The notes: generated from the sequence alone by a model not told the origin. A DNA stretch of 64,000 nt from Clostridiales bacterium UBA1728 (GCA_002315975.1 DCIK01000005.1:44996-108995); one strand, 5' to 3'; positions 1-6,899 are shown, counted from the stretch's first letter. Numbers and translations: made by a program.

Positions 1-95
1 GGGGGAGAAGCGCACAGTCCCCCTCTCGCTGCGGCTCTGACACGCCCCGGCGTGTCAGTCACTACCGGCTGACCCCTTTCGGGGAAGGCAAGAGA
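1..95. repeat. Palindromic intergenic repeat remnant
   Basis: GC-rich non-coding sequence with short inverted segments (for example GACACGCC facing GGCGTGTC). Its wording (GGGGGAG..., TTTCGGGGAAGGCAAGAG) resembles the R1 palindromic repeats found at 6.8, 8.8, 25.1, 28.1, 34.7, 38.3 and 58.5 kb. No gene is visible here. The window edge cuts it, so its full extent is unknown. Confidence 0.45.
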
Positions 96-101
96 ATGAA
101 T

Positions 102-172
102 AAAAAAAGAGGCTGTGTGAATCGGCGAAAGCACATATTCGTGCAAATCGCAGGAATCACACAGCCCCTTTT
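102..172 (-). terminator. Long-stem intrinsic terminator after the first methyltransferase gene
   Basis: GGCTGTGTGA at 111-120 pairs with TCACACAGCC at 157-166. Inner complementary segments (GCACATA / TGTGC-like) lie between them. On the minus strand the stem is followed by a run of seven T. Related hairpins (stem GGGCTGTGTGA or GGGGATGTGT) occur at 25.28 and 28.06 kb, also just after genes, so this is a repeated terminator type in this genome. Confidence 0.75.
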
Positions 173-185
173 GTATAAAGAGATA

Positions 186-1169
186 TCAGTAGTTCTTGTA
201 GTAGTTTCTCACGTAGTCGTAGTAGAAGTCCTTGCAGATGTTGGCGCGCTCGATGGTAGCGGGATCGGTGGGGTTGCCGCTGATGCGGGCGCCCCAGATG
301 AAGCTGCCGCCGGGGCAGAAGGTGTCGGCGAAGTCGAGAAGCTTGTCCTTCAGCTCGGGAATGGGAATGGTGTTGTCAACGCCTTCCCAGCCGCCGTTGA
401 TGACCAGCTTGCCGGTGTACTTCTTCTTGATGGACTTGAGATCGTTGGTGGTCTGCGCGGGGCCCCAGCCCTGAATACCCATTTCGATCCAGTCGGGAAT
501 GAAGTCTTCGCAGCGGCCGCAGTCGTGACGGTCGATGACCATGTTGTTTTCCTTGGCGATATCGATGTGCTTCTGCTGCAGGGGACGGTAGAACTCTCTG
601 TACATATCGGGGGAGAAGAACGGATAGTCCAGAGCAGCATCGTCGTCCATCAGACCCAGGCACTCGGGGTGGAGGTAGTAGATCTGCTTCTTGAGAACCT
701 CGATATAGAACTCGCTGACATAGGCAAGCATATCCTTGAGGGCTTCGGGCTCCTCGTACATGGCCATCATGGTGGCTTCAAAGCCCATGAAGGACACGGC
801 AGTCAGCCAGTAGTCACCGCCGCCCACGCGGAGAACCTTGTTCTCGCGGTCGAAGTTCTTGGTCTGATCCATGTAGTACTTTTCCCAGTTGCGGTCAGAC
901 ACGTCGGGCTTCTTGATGTACTTTTCCCACTGGGTGATGTCGGGGAGAATGTACTTGCCGGGGGCGGGCATGGCACCCATGCCCATGGTGGGGCAGCCAA
1001 CATACTCAACACCGAAAGAGGTGATGATGCTGCCTTCGGGAGCGGACTGGGGAGTCAGCAGCTCTTCGGCAACGATGTTGGAGTAGGGCTCGTAGGCAGC
1101 AGAGGGAACGAATTCGGGAATTTCGCCGCGCATGAGGCGCAGATAGTTTTCTTTGCCGGTCAGTGCCAT
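186..1169 (-). CDS. URO-D superfamily methyltransferase (MtaA/CmuA-like), paralogue 1
   Basis: A 327-residue protein with the uroporphyrinogen-decarboxylase fold, the length expected for corrinoid- or coenzyme-M-type methyltransferases. The segment around residues 211-220 reads VIDRHDCGRC. His215-x-Cys217 matches the H-x-C zinc site of the MtaA/CmuA branch, which heme-pathway URO-D lacks; this argues for methyl transfer rather than heme synthesis. The N-terminus (TGKENYLRLMRGEIPEFVP) is typical of such proteins encoded in gut clostridia. The start ATG has an AGGAGG site about 8 bases upstream. The gene has its own promoter and terminator. It is closely similar along its whole length to the next gene, so the pair is a tandem duplication. 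Substrate unknown; no corrinoid protein gene is seen nearby. Confidence 0.8.
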   Translation of the reverse strand: MALTGKENYLRLMRGEIPEFVPSAAYEPYSNIVAEELLTPQSAPEGSIITSFGVEYVGCPTMGMGAMPAPGKYILPDITQWEKYIKKPDVSDRNWEKYYMDQTKNFDRENKVLRVGGGDYWLTAVSFMGFEATMMAMYEEPEALKDMLAYVSEFYIEVLKKQIYYLHPECLGLMDDDAALDYPFFSPDMYREFYRPLQQKHIDIAKENNMVIDRHDCGRCEDFIPDWIEMGIQGWGPAQTTNDLKSIKKKYTGKLVINGGWEGVDNTIPIPELKDKLLDFADTFCPGGSFIWGARISGNPTDPATIERANICKDFYYDYVRNYYKNY

Positions 1170-1210
1170 AGTGTAATCCTCCTAGGCGATATAAAATTGA
1201 TTCGTATATC

Positions 1211-1238
1211 ATTATAGCTTTTTTGCATTAAAACGCAA
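1211..1238 (-). promoter_or_regulatory. Promoter of paralogue 1, duplicated with the gene
   Basis: On the minus strand TTGCGT (1233-1238) and TATAAT (1211-1216) are 16 bases apart. The surrounding block, including an inverted TTGC-N8-GCAA and the word CGCAATACGACAT to about 1245, recurs upstream of paralogue 2 at 2350-2383. Conservation extending beyond the promoter hexamers suggests a shared regulator site; that part is inference. Confidence 0.6.
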
Positions 1239-1284
1239 TACGACATTTTGTGGAAATCAAACGGACGAATTCCGTCATTATGAC

Positions 1285-1314
1285 GAAAAAGAGCGGCAGC
1301 AAAAGCTGCCGCTC
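1285..1314 (-). terminator. Intrinsic terminator after paralogue 2
   Basis: A perfect hairpin GAGCGGCAGC-aaaa-GCTGCCGCTC (1291-1314) is followed on the minus strand by five T. It separates the two tandem methyltransferase genes, so each appears to be its own transcription unit. Confidence 0.85.
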
Positions 1315-1326
1315 CGGAGAGAGAAC

Positions 1327-2310
1327 TCAGTGGTTCTTGTAGTAGTCCTTCACGTAGTCGTAGTAGAAGTCCTTGATCGCCTGGTTGCGCTCGATGACTC
1401 TGGGATCCTTCATGTCACCGGCAAAGCGGGCAGCCCAGAGGAAGCCACCGCCGGGAGCGAGGGTATCGGTGTACGCAGCGAGCTTGTCCTTGAGCTCATT
1501 GATGGGCATATCCAGGGGCATAATGGCGTCCCAGCCGCCGTTGATGGCGATCTTGTTGCCGTACTTGGCCTTGATGCCCTTGATGTCGTTGGAGGTCTGG
1601 GCGGGGCCCCAGCTCTGAATGCCGAGATCGAGCCAGTCGGGAATGAAGTCTTCGCAGCGGCCGCAGTCGTGGCGGTCGATGACCATGTTGTTCTCCTTGG
1701 CAAGATCAGTGTGGGTCTTGTGGAGGGGCTTGAAGAACTCCTTGTACATGGTGGGGGAGAAGAACGGGTAGTCAAGGGCGGCATCGTCGTCCATGATGCC
1801 CAGAACGTCGGGGTGGAGATAATAGATCTGCTTCTTGAGGACTTCCAGATAGAACTCGTTCACATAGGCGAGCATATCCTTAAGAGCCTCAGGCTCCTCG
1901 TGCATGGCGATCATGGTATTTTCAAAGCCCATGAAGGACACGGCGGTCAGCCAGTAGTCACCGCCGCCCACGCGCAGAACGTTCTTCTCGCGGTCGAAGT
2001 TCTTGGCCTGGTCCATGTAGTACTTTTCCCAGTTGCGGTCGGAGAGGTCGGGCTTCTTGATGTACTTGTCCCACTGGGTGACGTCGGGGCAGAGAATCTT
2101 ACCGGGAGTGGGCATGGCGCCGTAGTTATTCTCGGGGGAGCCGACATATTCCACACCGAGGGCTGTAACGATGGGGCCGTTGGGAGCGGAGACGGGAGTC
2201 AGCAGTTCCTCGGAAACGCCCTGAGAATAGGGCTCATAGCTTGAGGGAACGAATTCGGGAATCTCGCCGTGCATAAGGCGCAGATAGTTTTCTTTCGCGC
2301 TGAGTGCCAT
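1327..2310 (-). CDS. URO-D superfamily methyltransferase (MtaA/CmuA-like), paralogue 2
   Basis: A 327-residue protein, the tandem duplicate of the gene at 186-1169. It has the same length, the same N-terminal wording (KENYLRLMHGEIPEFVPSS) and the same HDCGRC zinc-type motif. One difference is that paralogue 1 has a Cys before the C-terminal Gly-rich turn (FCPGGSF) whereas this copy has Ala (LAPGGGF); the ligand sets may differ. A good AGGAGG lies ahead of the ATG. Promoter and terminator are its own. Role inferred as methyl transfer to or from a corrinoid or thiol carrier; substrate unknown. Confidence 0.8.
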   Translation of the reverse strand: MALSAKENYLRLMHGEIPEFVPSSYEPYSQGVSEELLTPVSAPNGPIVTALGVEYVGSPENNYGAMPTPGKILCPDVTQWDKYIKKPDLSDRNWEKYYMDQAKNFDREKNVLRVGGGDYWLTAVSFMGFENTMIAMHEEPEALKDMLAYVNEFYLEVLKKQIYYLHPDVLGIMDDDAALDYPFFSPTMYKEFFKPLHKTHTDLAKENNMVIDRHDCGRCEDFIPDWLDLGIQSWGPAQTSNDIKGIKAKYGNKIAINGGWDAIMPLDMPINELKDKLAAYTDTLAPGGGFLWAARFAGDMKDPRVIERNQAIKDFYYDYVKDYYKNH

Positions 2311-2349
2311 TAGATGATCCTCCTGTTGTTATGAATTTTACAAGTACAT

Positions 2350-2376
2350 ATTATAGCTTTTTTGCATAAAACGCAA
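2350..2376 (-). promoter_or_regulatory. Promoter of paralogue 2
   Basis: On the minus strand TTGCGT (2371-2376) and TATAAT (2350-2355) are 15 bases apart, one base shorter than in paralogue 1. The flanking block TTGC-N7-GCAA and CGCAATACGACAT is shared with the upstream region of paralogue 1. The 15-base spacer is short for a sigma-A promoter. Confidence 0.5.
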
Positions 2377-2441
2377 TACGACATATTGCGAAAAAATACA
2401 GGGCTGAATGTGGCGTTTTGACAGAAAATAGGGAATGATAC

Positions 2442-2470
2442 TTGACAAGCATAATACAAGGATTTAGAAT
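2442..2470 (+). promoter_or_regulatory. Promoter of the divergent methyltransferase gene
   Basis: TTGACA (2442-2447), 17-base spacer, TAGAAT (2465-2470). It drives the plus-strand URO-D gene beginning at 2516, divergent from paralogue 2. Confidence 0.65.
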
Positions 2471-2515
2471 TACAATAACGCATAACAAATCACGAATAGC
2501 AGGAGGAAGACAGAC

Positions 2516-3460
2516 ATGACCAAAAAGGAAAACTATCTGCTCACCGCCCGGGGCGGGAAGGGCGAGTACATCCCCAGCTTTATGGGCGACCTGAACGGCT
2601 TCAACCTCCCCTTTATGGCCTCTCCCGCAGGGGAGGTCGATATGTACGGCGTACTCTGGACGGGCAACGAGGCGGGGCATATGCCCGATGACCGCTTCCA
2701 CGCCATGACGGACATTGCCCAGTGGCGGGATACGATTCATTTCCCTGTGCTCGCCGAGCTGGACTGGGAGGGCATGAAGGAAGCGTTCCTGCAGCGTGCC
2801 GATCCCGACAAGGCCACCAGCGCCCGTATTCCCACCAGCCTTTTTCTGGCGCCCATGAACATGATGGGCTGGGTGGAGGGCCTCTGCGCCATCTATGAGA
2901 ACCCCGAGGAGCTGGAGGCGTTCATCTCCTACATGACCGACTATGCCATCGAGACCATCTCCTACTTAGATAAGTACATAAAGCCCGATGTGTACTCCAC
3001 CGGCGATGACATTGCCAACGCCACCGGCCCCTTCATCTCCCCGGAAATCTGGGAGGGGCTTTACAGACCCTATTTCAAAAGGATCGTGGACGCCATTCAC
3101 GCCGTGGGCGGGCTGGCGGAGTTCCACAACTGCGGCCGCTGCTCCTGGCTCATTGACGAGTGCATCGACATCGGCTGCGACATCCTCCAGCTCCCGGAGC
3201 CTGACGAGGAGCTGCTCCGCGCCAAGGAGAAGTACGGCTCCCGGCTGGTCATCACCGGCGGCTGGGATCGCCACGGGGAGGGCTCCCCTCCGGGTGCCAG
3301 TGAGGAGGCGGTGCGCCGCAGCGTCCACACGGCGGTGGATACCTGGGGCAAGGACGGCGGCCTGATTTTCTGGGACGGCGGCATCGTGGGCAGAAGCGAA
3401 GACAGCATGAACAAAATGCGCTGGGTAAACGACGAATTTGAGAAAATTCGTTATTACTGA
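2516..3460 (+). CDS. URO-D superfamily methyltransferase, divergent third member
   Basis: A 314-residue protein of the same superfamily as the two upstream genes but clearly more diverged. It keeps the K-x-NYL start (KKENYLLTARGGKGEYIPS), an HNCGRC zinc-type motif at residues 204-209, and the turn VITGGWD that parallels VINGGW in the paralogues. An AGGAGG precedes the ATG by about 7 bases. It is transcribed away from the pair, so the three genes may form a locus for one demethylation process. Downstream, after 170 bases of repeat material, lies the orphan C-terminal tail of another family member (3633-3731). Substrate not deducible. Confidence 0.78.
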   Translation: MTKKENYLLTARGGKGEYIPSFMGDLNGFNLPFMASPAGEVDMYGVLWTGNEAGHMPDDRFHAMTDIAQWRDTIHFPVLAELDWEGMKEAFLQRADPDKATSARIPTSLFLAPMNMMGWVEGLCAIYENPEELEAFISYMTDYAIETISYLDKYIKPDVYSTGDDIANATGPFISPEIWEGLYRPYFKRIVDAIHAVGGLAEFHNCGRCSWLIDECIDIGCDILQLPEPDEELLRAKEKYGSRLVITGGWDRHGEGSPPGASEEAVRRSVHTAVDTWGKDGGLIFWDGGIVGRSEDSMNKMRWVNDEFEKIRYY

Positions 3461-3461
3461 T

Positions 3462-3512
3462 TCCATTGCAAAAATCCGTTTTGCAATCGAGAAAAGACAC
3501 TCGCATTTATCG
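3462..3512. repeat. Partial copy (5' part) of multi-hairpin element R4, copy D
   Basis: The hairpin ATTGCAAAA-atccg-TTTTGCAAT (3465-3487) followed by the segment to about 3511 matches the first 50 bases of the full elements at 14.09, 31.99 and 56.14 kb. Relative to those copies a T-A pair in the stem is changed to C-G on both arms. After 3512 the sequence diverges into two other hairpins (CCATTGTGTG facing CACACAATGG; GCCCTATCC facing GGATGGGGC). Confidence 0.6.
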
Positions 3513-3632
3513 AAGCTTTGCCGGGATCCATTGTGTGCAGGCACACAATGGGAGAGGAGGAGCAGCGGAGTGAACGAGCCCTATCCTGAAAGGATGGGGC
3601 GAGCGATACGAAGCTTGTGACGACGACAACGC

Positions 3633-3731
3633 GGCGGCTACCTCTTCACCACCGACTGCTCTCTGGGCAACTGCCCCAAGGAGAACATCGAGGCCGTCCT
3701 CAAGGCCGTGGACAAGTACGGCAAGTACTGA
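3633..3731 (+). pseudogene. Orphan C-terminal fragment of a fourth URO-D-type methyltransferase
   Basis: Thirty-two codons beginning GGYLFTTDCSLGN and ending KYGKY with a stop at 3729-3731 read like the C-terminal end of URO-D-fold methyltransferases (Gly-Gly-x-hydrophobic, Asp-Cys/His, then a 'VDKYGKY'-like tail). A stop codon lies at 3618-3620 in the same frame and no start is available. Upstream is repeat DNA, not coding sequence. It is most simply the residue of a deleted gene. The complete neighbour at 2516-3460 has its own different C-terminus, so this is not its displaced end. Confidence 0.6.
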
Positions 3732-3746
3732 TAACCCTACCCCTTT

Positions 3747-3830
3747 GTAGGGCTCGGCCTCCCGGACGAGCCGCAGGAGACATAGCAAAGTCTCAAAAAG
3801 GAGAGAAGGCCTTGTGCTTTCTCTCCTTTT
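3747..3830 (+). terminator. R3 palindrome plus intrinsic terminator
   Basis: An R3 repeat (GGGCTCGGCCTCCCGGACGA... near 3750-3775) is followed by the hairpin AAAAGGAGAGAA (3796-3807) facing TTCTCTCCTTTT (3819-3830), ending in T. It closes the methyltransferase region. A possible promoter for the next gene (TTGTGC 3812-3817, 17-base spacer, TATGCT 3835-3840) overlaps the hairpin. Confidence 0.6.
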
Positions 3831-3871
3831 CTGCTATGCTGTTACCAATACAAAGCAAGGAGGAAATGGCT

Positions 3872-4615
3872 ATGGTCATTTACTTTTCAGGAACCGGCAA
3901 CAGCCGCTATGCGGCGAAGAAAATTGCATCAGCCTGTGAGGATACCCTGCTGAATCTGACGGAGGTCTTCCGCGGGGAAGCCCGTGCCGAGACGGCGGGA
4001 GAGAGTAGGCTGGTGTTCGTCACGCCTACCTATGCCTGGCGGATTCCGAAATCGGTTGCCCGGTGGATCGAAGAAACGCCGCTGCCCGGGGGCGTGCCCA
4101 CATGGTTCGTCATGACCTGCGGCAGTGAAATCGGTAATGCCGACCGATACAACAGGGAGCTTTGCGAGAAGAAGGGACTGCGTTACATGGGCACAACGCA
4201 GATCGTCATGCCGGAGAACTATATCACCATGTTCAAAGCTCCCACCCAGTCCGAGGCCATGCGCATCATCGAGCGCGCCGAGCCCTTTATCCGCAAGGCA
4301 GGCGAGGCCATCGCCAGGGGCAGCGCCTTCCCCGCAAAGAAGGCCGGACTGCTGGATAAGGCCTACAGCGGCGTGGTGAATCAGGTTTTCTACCCTCTCT
4401 CCGTCAACGACAAAGCCTATTTCGCCAAGGACAGCTGCAACGGCTGCGGCAAGTGCGCGAAGCTCTGTCCACTCTCAAACATCGCATTGGAAAATGGCAA
4501 GCCCCGGTGGCTGGGCAACTGCACCCAGTGCATGGCCTGTATCTGTGCCTGTCCCCGGGAGGCCATTGAATACGGGAAAAAGACCGTGGGCAAGCGGCGC
4601 TATTACCTGAAGTGA
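3872..4615 (+). CDS. EFR1 family flavodoxin-ferredoxin protein
   Basis: A protein of 247 residues with an N-terminal flavodoxin-like FMN-binding loop (YFSGTGNSRYAA) and a C-terminal pair of 4Fe-4S motifs (CNGCGKCAKLCP and CTQCMACICACP). This is the architecture called EFR1 (ferrodoxin), found across anaerobic Firmicutes and thought to shuttle electrons. The reading frame stays open far upstream into repeat DNA (to 3617), but that part has no protein character. AAGGAGG at 3857-3863 sits 8 bases before the ATG at 3872, so that start is chosen over the ATG at 3866. Physiological partner unknown. Confidence 0.85.
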   Translation: MVIYFSGTGNSRYAAKKIASACEDTLLNLTEVFRGEARAETAGESRLVFVTPTYAWRIPKSVARWIEETPLPGGVPTWFVMTCGSEIGNADRYNRELCEKKGLRYMGTTQIVMPENYITMFKAPTQSEAMRIIERAEPFIRKAGEAIARGSAFPAKKAGLLDKAYSGVVNQVFYPLSVNDKAYFAKDSCNGCGKCAKLCPLSNIALENGKPRWLGNCTQCMACICACPREAIEYGKKTVGKRRYYLK

Positions 4616-4625
4616 CGATAGAGAT

Positions 4626-4654
4626 TTGCATTTTCTCCCGGACTGTGGTATACT
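4626..4654 (+). promoter_or_regulatory. Promoter of the metallophosphoesterase gene
   Basis: TTGCAT (4626-4631), 17-base spacer, TATACT (4649-4654), 33 bases before the ATG of the phosphoesterase gene. Good match to a vegetative promoter. Confidence 0.65.
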
Positions 4655-4687
4655 GCCCCCATTCTATCTTTAAACTATGAGGTATTC

Positions 4688-5515
4688 ATGAGGAAACGAA
4701 AAGGGGCGCTTGTACTTCTGCTTGCGATTTTGCTGGCGGTGCTGCTCTGCCTTGACCAGAGAATCCTTGTCACAGACAGCTATACCGTCGCCGTGCGCGA
4801 TCTGCCGGAGAGCTTCGAGGGCTACAGGATCGTCCAGCTCTCCGATCTTCACGGGGCAGAGTTCGGAGAGAACAACGCCGGGCTGGTGGAAAAGGTCGCG
4901 GAGCAGCAGCCGGATCTTATCGTTCTCACCGGCGATTTCGTCTGTGAGGAAGGGGACGAGAAGAGCTTTGCCGCGCTGCTTCCCCAACTGCGGGCAATAG
5001 CGCCCTGCTATTTCGTCAGCGGCAATCACGAGTGGTCCTCCCACATGATGCGGGAAACAGAGCGGATTTTAGAGGAAAACGACACGGTCTATCTCAATAA
5101 CCGCTATGTTTTTCTGGAGCGAGACGGGCAAAAGCTCTGTCTCTGCGGTGCAGAGGACCTCAACGGTTACGCGGATATGCTCAAGCCCGCAGAGCTGATG
5201 GAGCAGCTCCACGATCGGGAAGGAGATATCCCGGTTATCCTCCTGTACCACAGGAATACTCTCCCCGAAAAACTGCCGGAGCTGGATGTGGACCTGATCC
5301 TCTGCGGTCATAGCCACGGGGGTATTATCCGGCTTCCCTTCATCGGCGGCATTCTGGGCACTGACCGAAAGCCCTTCCCCGTCTACGATGCGGGCGTTTT
5401 TGAGCTGGAGAATTATACTATGGTGGTTTCTCGGGGGCTGGGCAATATCCACCACATCCCGCGCATTCTGAACTTCCCGGAAATTGTGGTGGTGGAGCTG
5501 GAAAAAGCGGCATAG
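4688..5515 (+). CDS. Membrane-anchored calcineurin-like metallophosphoesterase (YaeI/YkuE-like)
   Basis: A 275-residue protein with an N-terminal hydrophobic anchor after RKRK (residues about 6-22) and the metallophosphoesterase signature in order: QLSDLHG, LTGDFV, SGNHEW and CGHSHGG. These are the two-metal ligand blocks of the family. The anchor and length match the YaeI/YkuE type, which acts at the outer face of the membrane. Its substrate cannot be read from sequence. It has a promoter of its own (4626-4654), so it is probably monocistronic. Confidence 0.85.
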   Translation: MRKRKGALVLLLAILLAVLLCLDQRILVTDSYTVAVRDLPESFEGYRIVQLSDLHGAEFGENNAGLVEKVAEQQPDLIVLTGDFVCEEGDEKSFAALLPQLRAIAPCYFVSGNHEWSSHMMRETERILEENDTVYLNNRYVFLERDGQKLCLCGAEDLNGYADMLKPAELMEQLHDREGDIPVILLYHRNTLPEKLPELDVDLILCGHSHGGIIRLPFIGGILGTDRKPFPVYDAGVFELENYTMVVSRGLGNIHHIPRILNFPEIVVVELEKAA

Positions 5516-5576
5516 TTTCCCGCTGCACCACATAGACTGTATGCAGTTGTTAAAAAACCGGGGAGGTGCATACGGT

Positions 5577-5639
5577 ATGGAGCGGGATATTGACGATCTC
5601 ATTTACGGCGACGAAGGCGGCAGAGACAGCGAACGATAA
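5577..5639 (+). CDS. Possible 20-residue acidic peptide
   Basis: ATG at 5577 with GGGAGGT nine bases upstream opens a 20-codon frame (start MERDIDDLIYGDEGG) that ends at 5639, just ahead of the metQ leader promoter. The ribosome site and composition are reasonable, but such a short frame could arise by chance. No homologue is recognised. It might instead be the tail of an untranslated region of the phosphoesterase transcript. Confidence 0.25.
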   Translation: MERDIDDLIYGDEGGRDSER

Positions 5640-5676
5640 AAACTTCAATTCTTTTTGCTGATAGAGAAGAAAAGTC

Positions 5677-5704
5677 TTGACAAAAGGAAAAAGTCTGTTA
5701 TAAT
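5677..5704 (+). promoter_or_regulatory. Consensus promoter of the methionine transporter leader
   Basis: TTGACA (5677-5682), 16-base spacer, TATAAT (5699-5704), both hexamers perfect. Transcription would start near 5711, giving a 5' untranslated region of about 29 bases before the leader peptide ATG at 5740. A strong promoter followed directly by a leader and terminator is the usual layout of attenuation control. Confidence 0.85.
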
Positions 5705-5739
5705 GCACACATAAACATTCTTTAAGGAGAAGCACCTCT

Positions 5740-5835
5740 ATGAAGAAGATGAGCCGCATGATGATGGAAATGTGCATGTCCATGTGCATGTGCATGCGTC
5801 AGCGCGCCCATTGTTCCGATGTGCTTCCCGAATAA
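5740..5835 (+). CDS. Met/Cys-rich leader peptide of the metQNI operon
   Basis: A 31-codon frame with AAGGAGA nine bases before its ATG. Ten of the 31 residues are Met and four are Cys; the run from residue 7 to 19 (MMMEMCMSMCMCM) contains eight Met and three Cys codons. It lies directly after a perfect promoter, ends 37 bases before an intrinsic terminator, and precedes the methionine-transporter genes. This is the arrangement of a leader peptide whose translation reports on charged tRNA-Met (and perhaps tRNA-Cys). Metal binding by a Met/Cys-rich peptide is the alternative reading, but the position ahead of metQ favours attenuation. Too short and biased for homology arguments; the role is inference. 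Confidence 0.72.
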   Translation: MKKMSRMMMEMCMSMCMCMRQRAHCSDVLPE

Positions 5836-5870
5836 CTCAGCTGTACCGCCAAGGCGGATGAAAACGGTAA
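5836..5870 (+). promoter_or_regulatory. Candidate antiterminator region of the metQ leader
   Basis: Starting at the base after the leader stop codon, CTCAG (5836-5840) can pair with CTGAG (5871-5875), and TACCG (5844-5848) with CGGTA (5865-5869). The outer helix takes the GAG that begins the terminator stem. A ribosome resting on the stop codon would cover CTCAG and leave the terminator free; a ribosome stalled earlier on the Met codons would expose it. Pairing was judged by eye; no folding energies were computed. A small rival hairpin (CCG/CGG around 5846-5857) also exists. Confidence 0.45.
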
Positions 5871-5872
5871 CT

Positions 5873-5904
5873 GAGAGGGGCCTCATCGGAGGCCTCTCTT
5901 TTTT
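5873..5904 (+). terminator. Intrinsic terminator (attenuator) between leader peptide and metQ
   Basis: GAGA (5873-5876) plus GGCCTC (5879-5884) pair with GAGGCC (5889-5894) plus TCTC (5895-5898), with a GG bulge and an ATCG loop, followed by TTTTTT (5899-5904). It lies between the leader peptide and the metQ ATG at 5953, and no second promoter is evident after it, so metQNI expression would need read-through. Confidence 0.85.
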
Positions 5905-5952
5905 ATGTGAGACGCAAAAAACAAAAAATAAATTGAAAGAGGAGAAACTGTC

Positions 5953-6804
5953 ATGAAGAAAACCCTGTCCCTGATCCTTGCCATCGTTCTGGCCCTGGGC
6001 TGCCTGCTCTCTCTGAGCGGCTGCGGCAAAACCGAGAAGCTCACCATCGGCGTTCCCAACGACACCACCAACGAAGCCCGCGCTCTTCTGCTCCTTGAGG
6101 CCAACGGCATCATCAAGCTGAAGGAAGGCGTCGGCATCACCGCCACCATCATGGACATCGCCGAGAACCCCAAGAACATCGAGTTCAAGGAAGTCGAAGC
6201 TGCCCAGCTGCCCAACGTGCTGCAGGATGTTGACTATGCCATCATCAACGCCAACTACGCCATCGACGCCGGCATCGACCCCGTGACCAAGTCCCTCCTG
6301 ATCGAAGGCTCTGCCTCCGCTTACGGCAACATCCTCTGCGTGAAGGAAGGCAATGAGGAGGAGCCCTGGGCTCTGGCTCTGAAGGCCGCCATCCAGTCTC
6401 AGCAGGTTGCCGACTTCATCGAGAAGACCTACGCCGGCGCTGTGCTGGGCATCGTGGAGAACCCCACCGACGGCTATGACCCCAACGTTGACTACGCCGC
6501 TCTGGCCGGCACCACCATCTCCGTGGCCGCCACTCCCGCCCCCCACGCCGAGGTTCTGGCTGTCTGCAAGGAAATCCTTGCTGCCAAGGACATCACCCTT
6601 GAGATCATTGAGTTCACCGATTATGTCCAGCCCAACAACGTGGTGGAGTCCGGCGAGGTCAATGCCAACTACTTCCAGCACATCCCCTATCTGGACGACT
6701 TCAACGCCCAGAACGGCACTCACATCGTCTCCATCGCCGCTGTCCACGTGGAGCCCATGGGTCTCTACGGCGGCAAGCAGGCCAACCTTGACGCTCTGAA
6801 GTAA
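5953..6804 (+). CDS. metQ: Methionine ABC transporter substrate-binding lipoprotein MetQ
   Basis: A 283-residue NlpA/MetQ family protein. The signal peptide (MKKTLSLILAIVLALG...) ends in the lipobox LSGC with Cys24 as the lipidated residue. The mature part has family wording such as LTIGVP near its start, ANYFQHIPYLDDFN, and the closing YGGKQANLDALK, and has full length. It would capture methionine outside the membrane and hand it to MetI/MetN. It is preceded by the leader peptide and attenuator. A 202-base gap holding a repeat separates it from metN, which is unusual for this operon. Confidence 0.93.
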   Translation: MKKTLSLILAIVLALGCLLSLSGCGKTEKLTIGVPNDTTNEARALLLLEANGIIKLKEGVGITATIMDIAENPKNIEFKEVEAAQLPNVLQDVDYAIINANYAIDAGIDPVTKSLLIEGSASAYGNILCVKEGNEEEPWALALKAAIQSQQVADFIEKTYAGAVLGIVENPTDGYDPNVDYAALAGTTISVAATPAPHAEVLAVCKEILAAKDITLEIIEFTDYVQPNNVVESGEVNANYFQHIPYLDDFNAQNGTHIVSIAAVHVEPMGLYGGKQANLDALK

Positions 6805-6812
6805 GATAAGCT

Positions 6813-6895
6813 GCTCCCTCGGCTCCCCTGTTGCAAAGCAATGGGGGAGCTCTCGAGCGCAGCGAGGCTGAGGGGGAAGCCCTCCGCAGGGGCAA
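6813..6895. repeat. R1 palindromic repeat between metQ and metN
   Basis: The sequence CGGCTCCCCTGTTGCAAAGC and the facing AATGGGGGAGCT, then CGAGCGCAGCGAGGCTGAGGG, is the R1 palindrome type seen at seven further places in the window. It could form a strong hairpin in the metQ-metN transcript and so lower expression of the downstream genes relative to metQ; that effect is inference. Confidence 0.7.
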
Positions 6896-6899
6896 ACAT

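Noticed and set aside
3617..3871. An N-terminal extension of the EFR1 protein back to 3617.
   Set aside because: The extension is an out-of-frame reading of the URO-D remnant and repeats; a proper ribosome site exists before 3872.
5641..5952. SAM (S-box) riboswitch or T-box upstream of metQ.
   Set aside because: The region between promoter and terminator is short, is occupied by the Met-rich frame, and shows no kink-turn GA motifs, no T-box word (TGGNACCGCG) and no specifier-loop stem.
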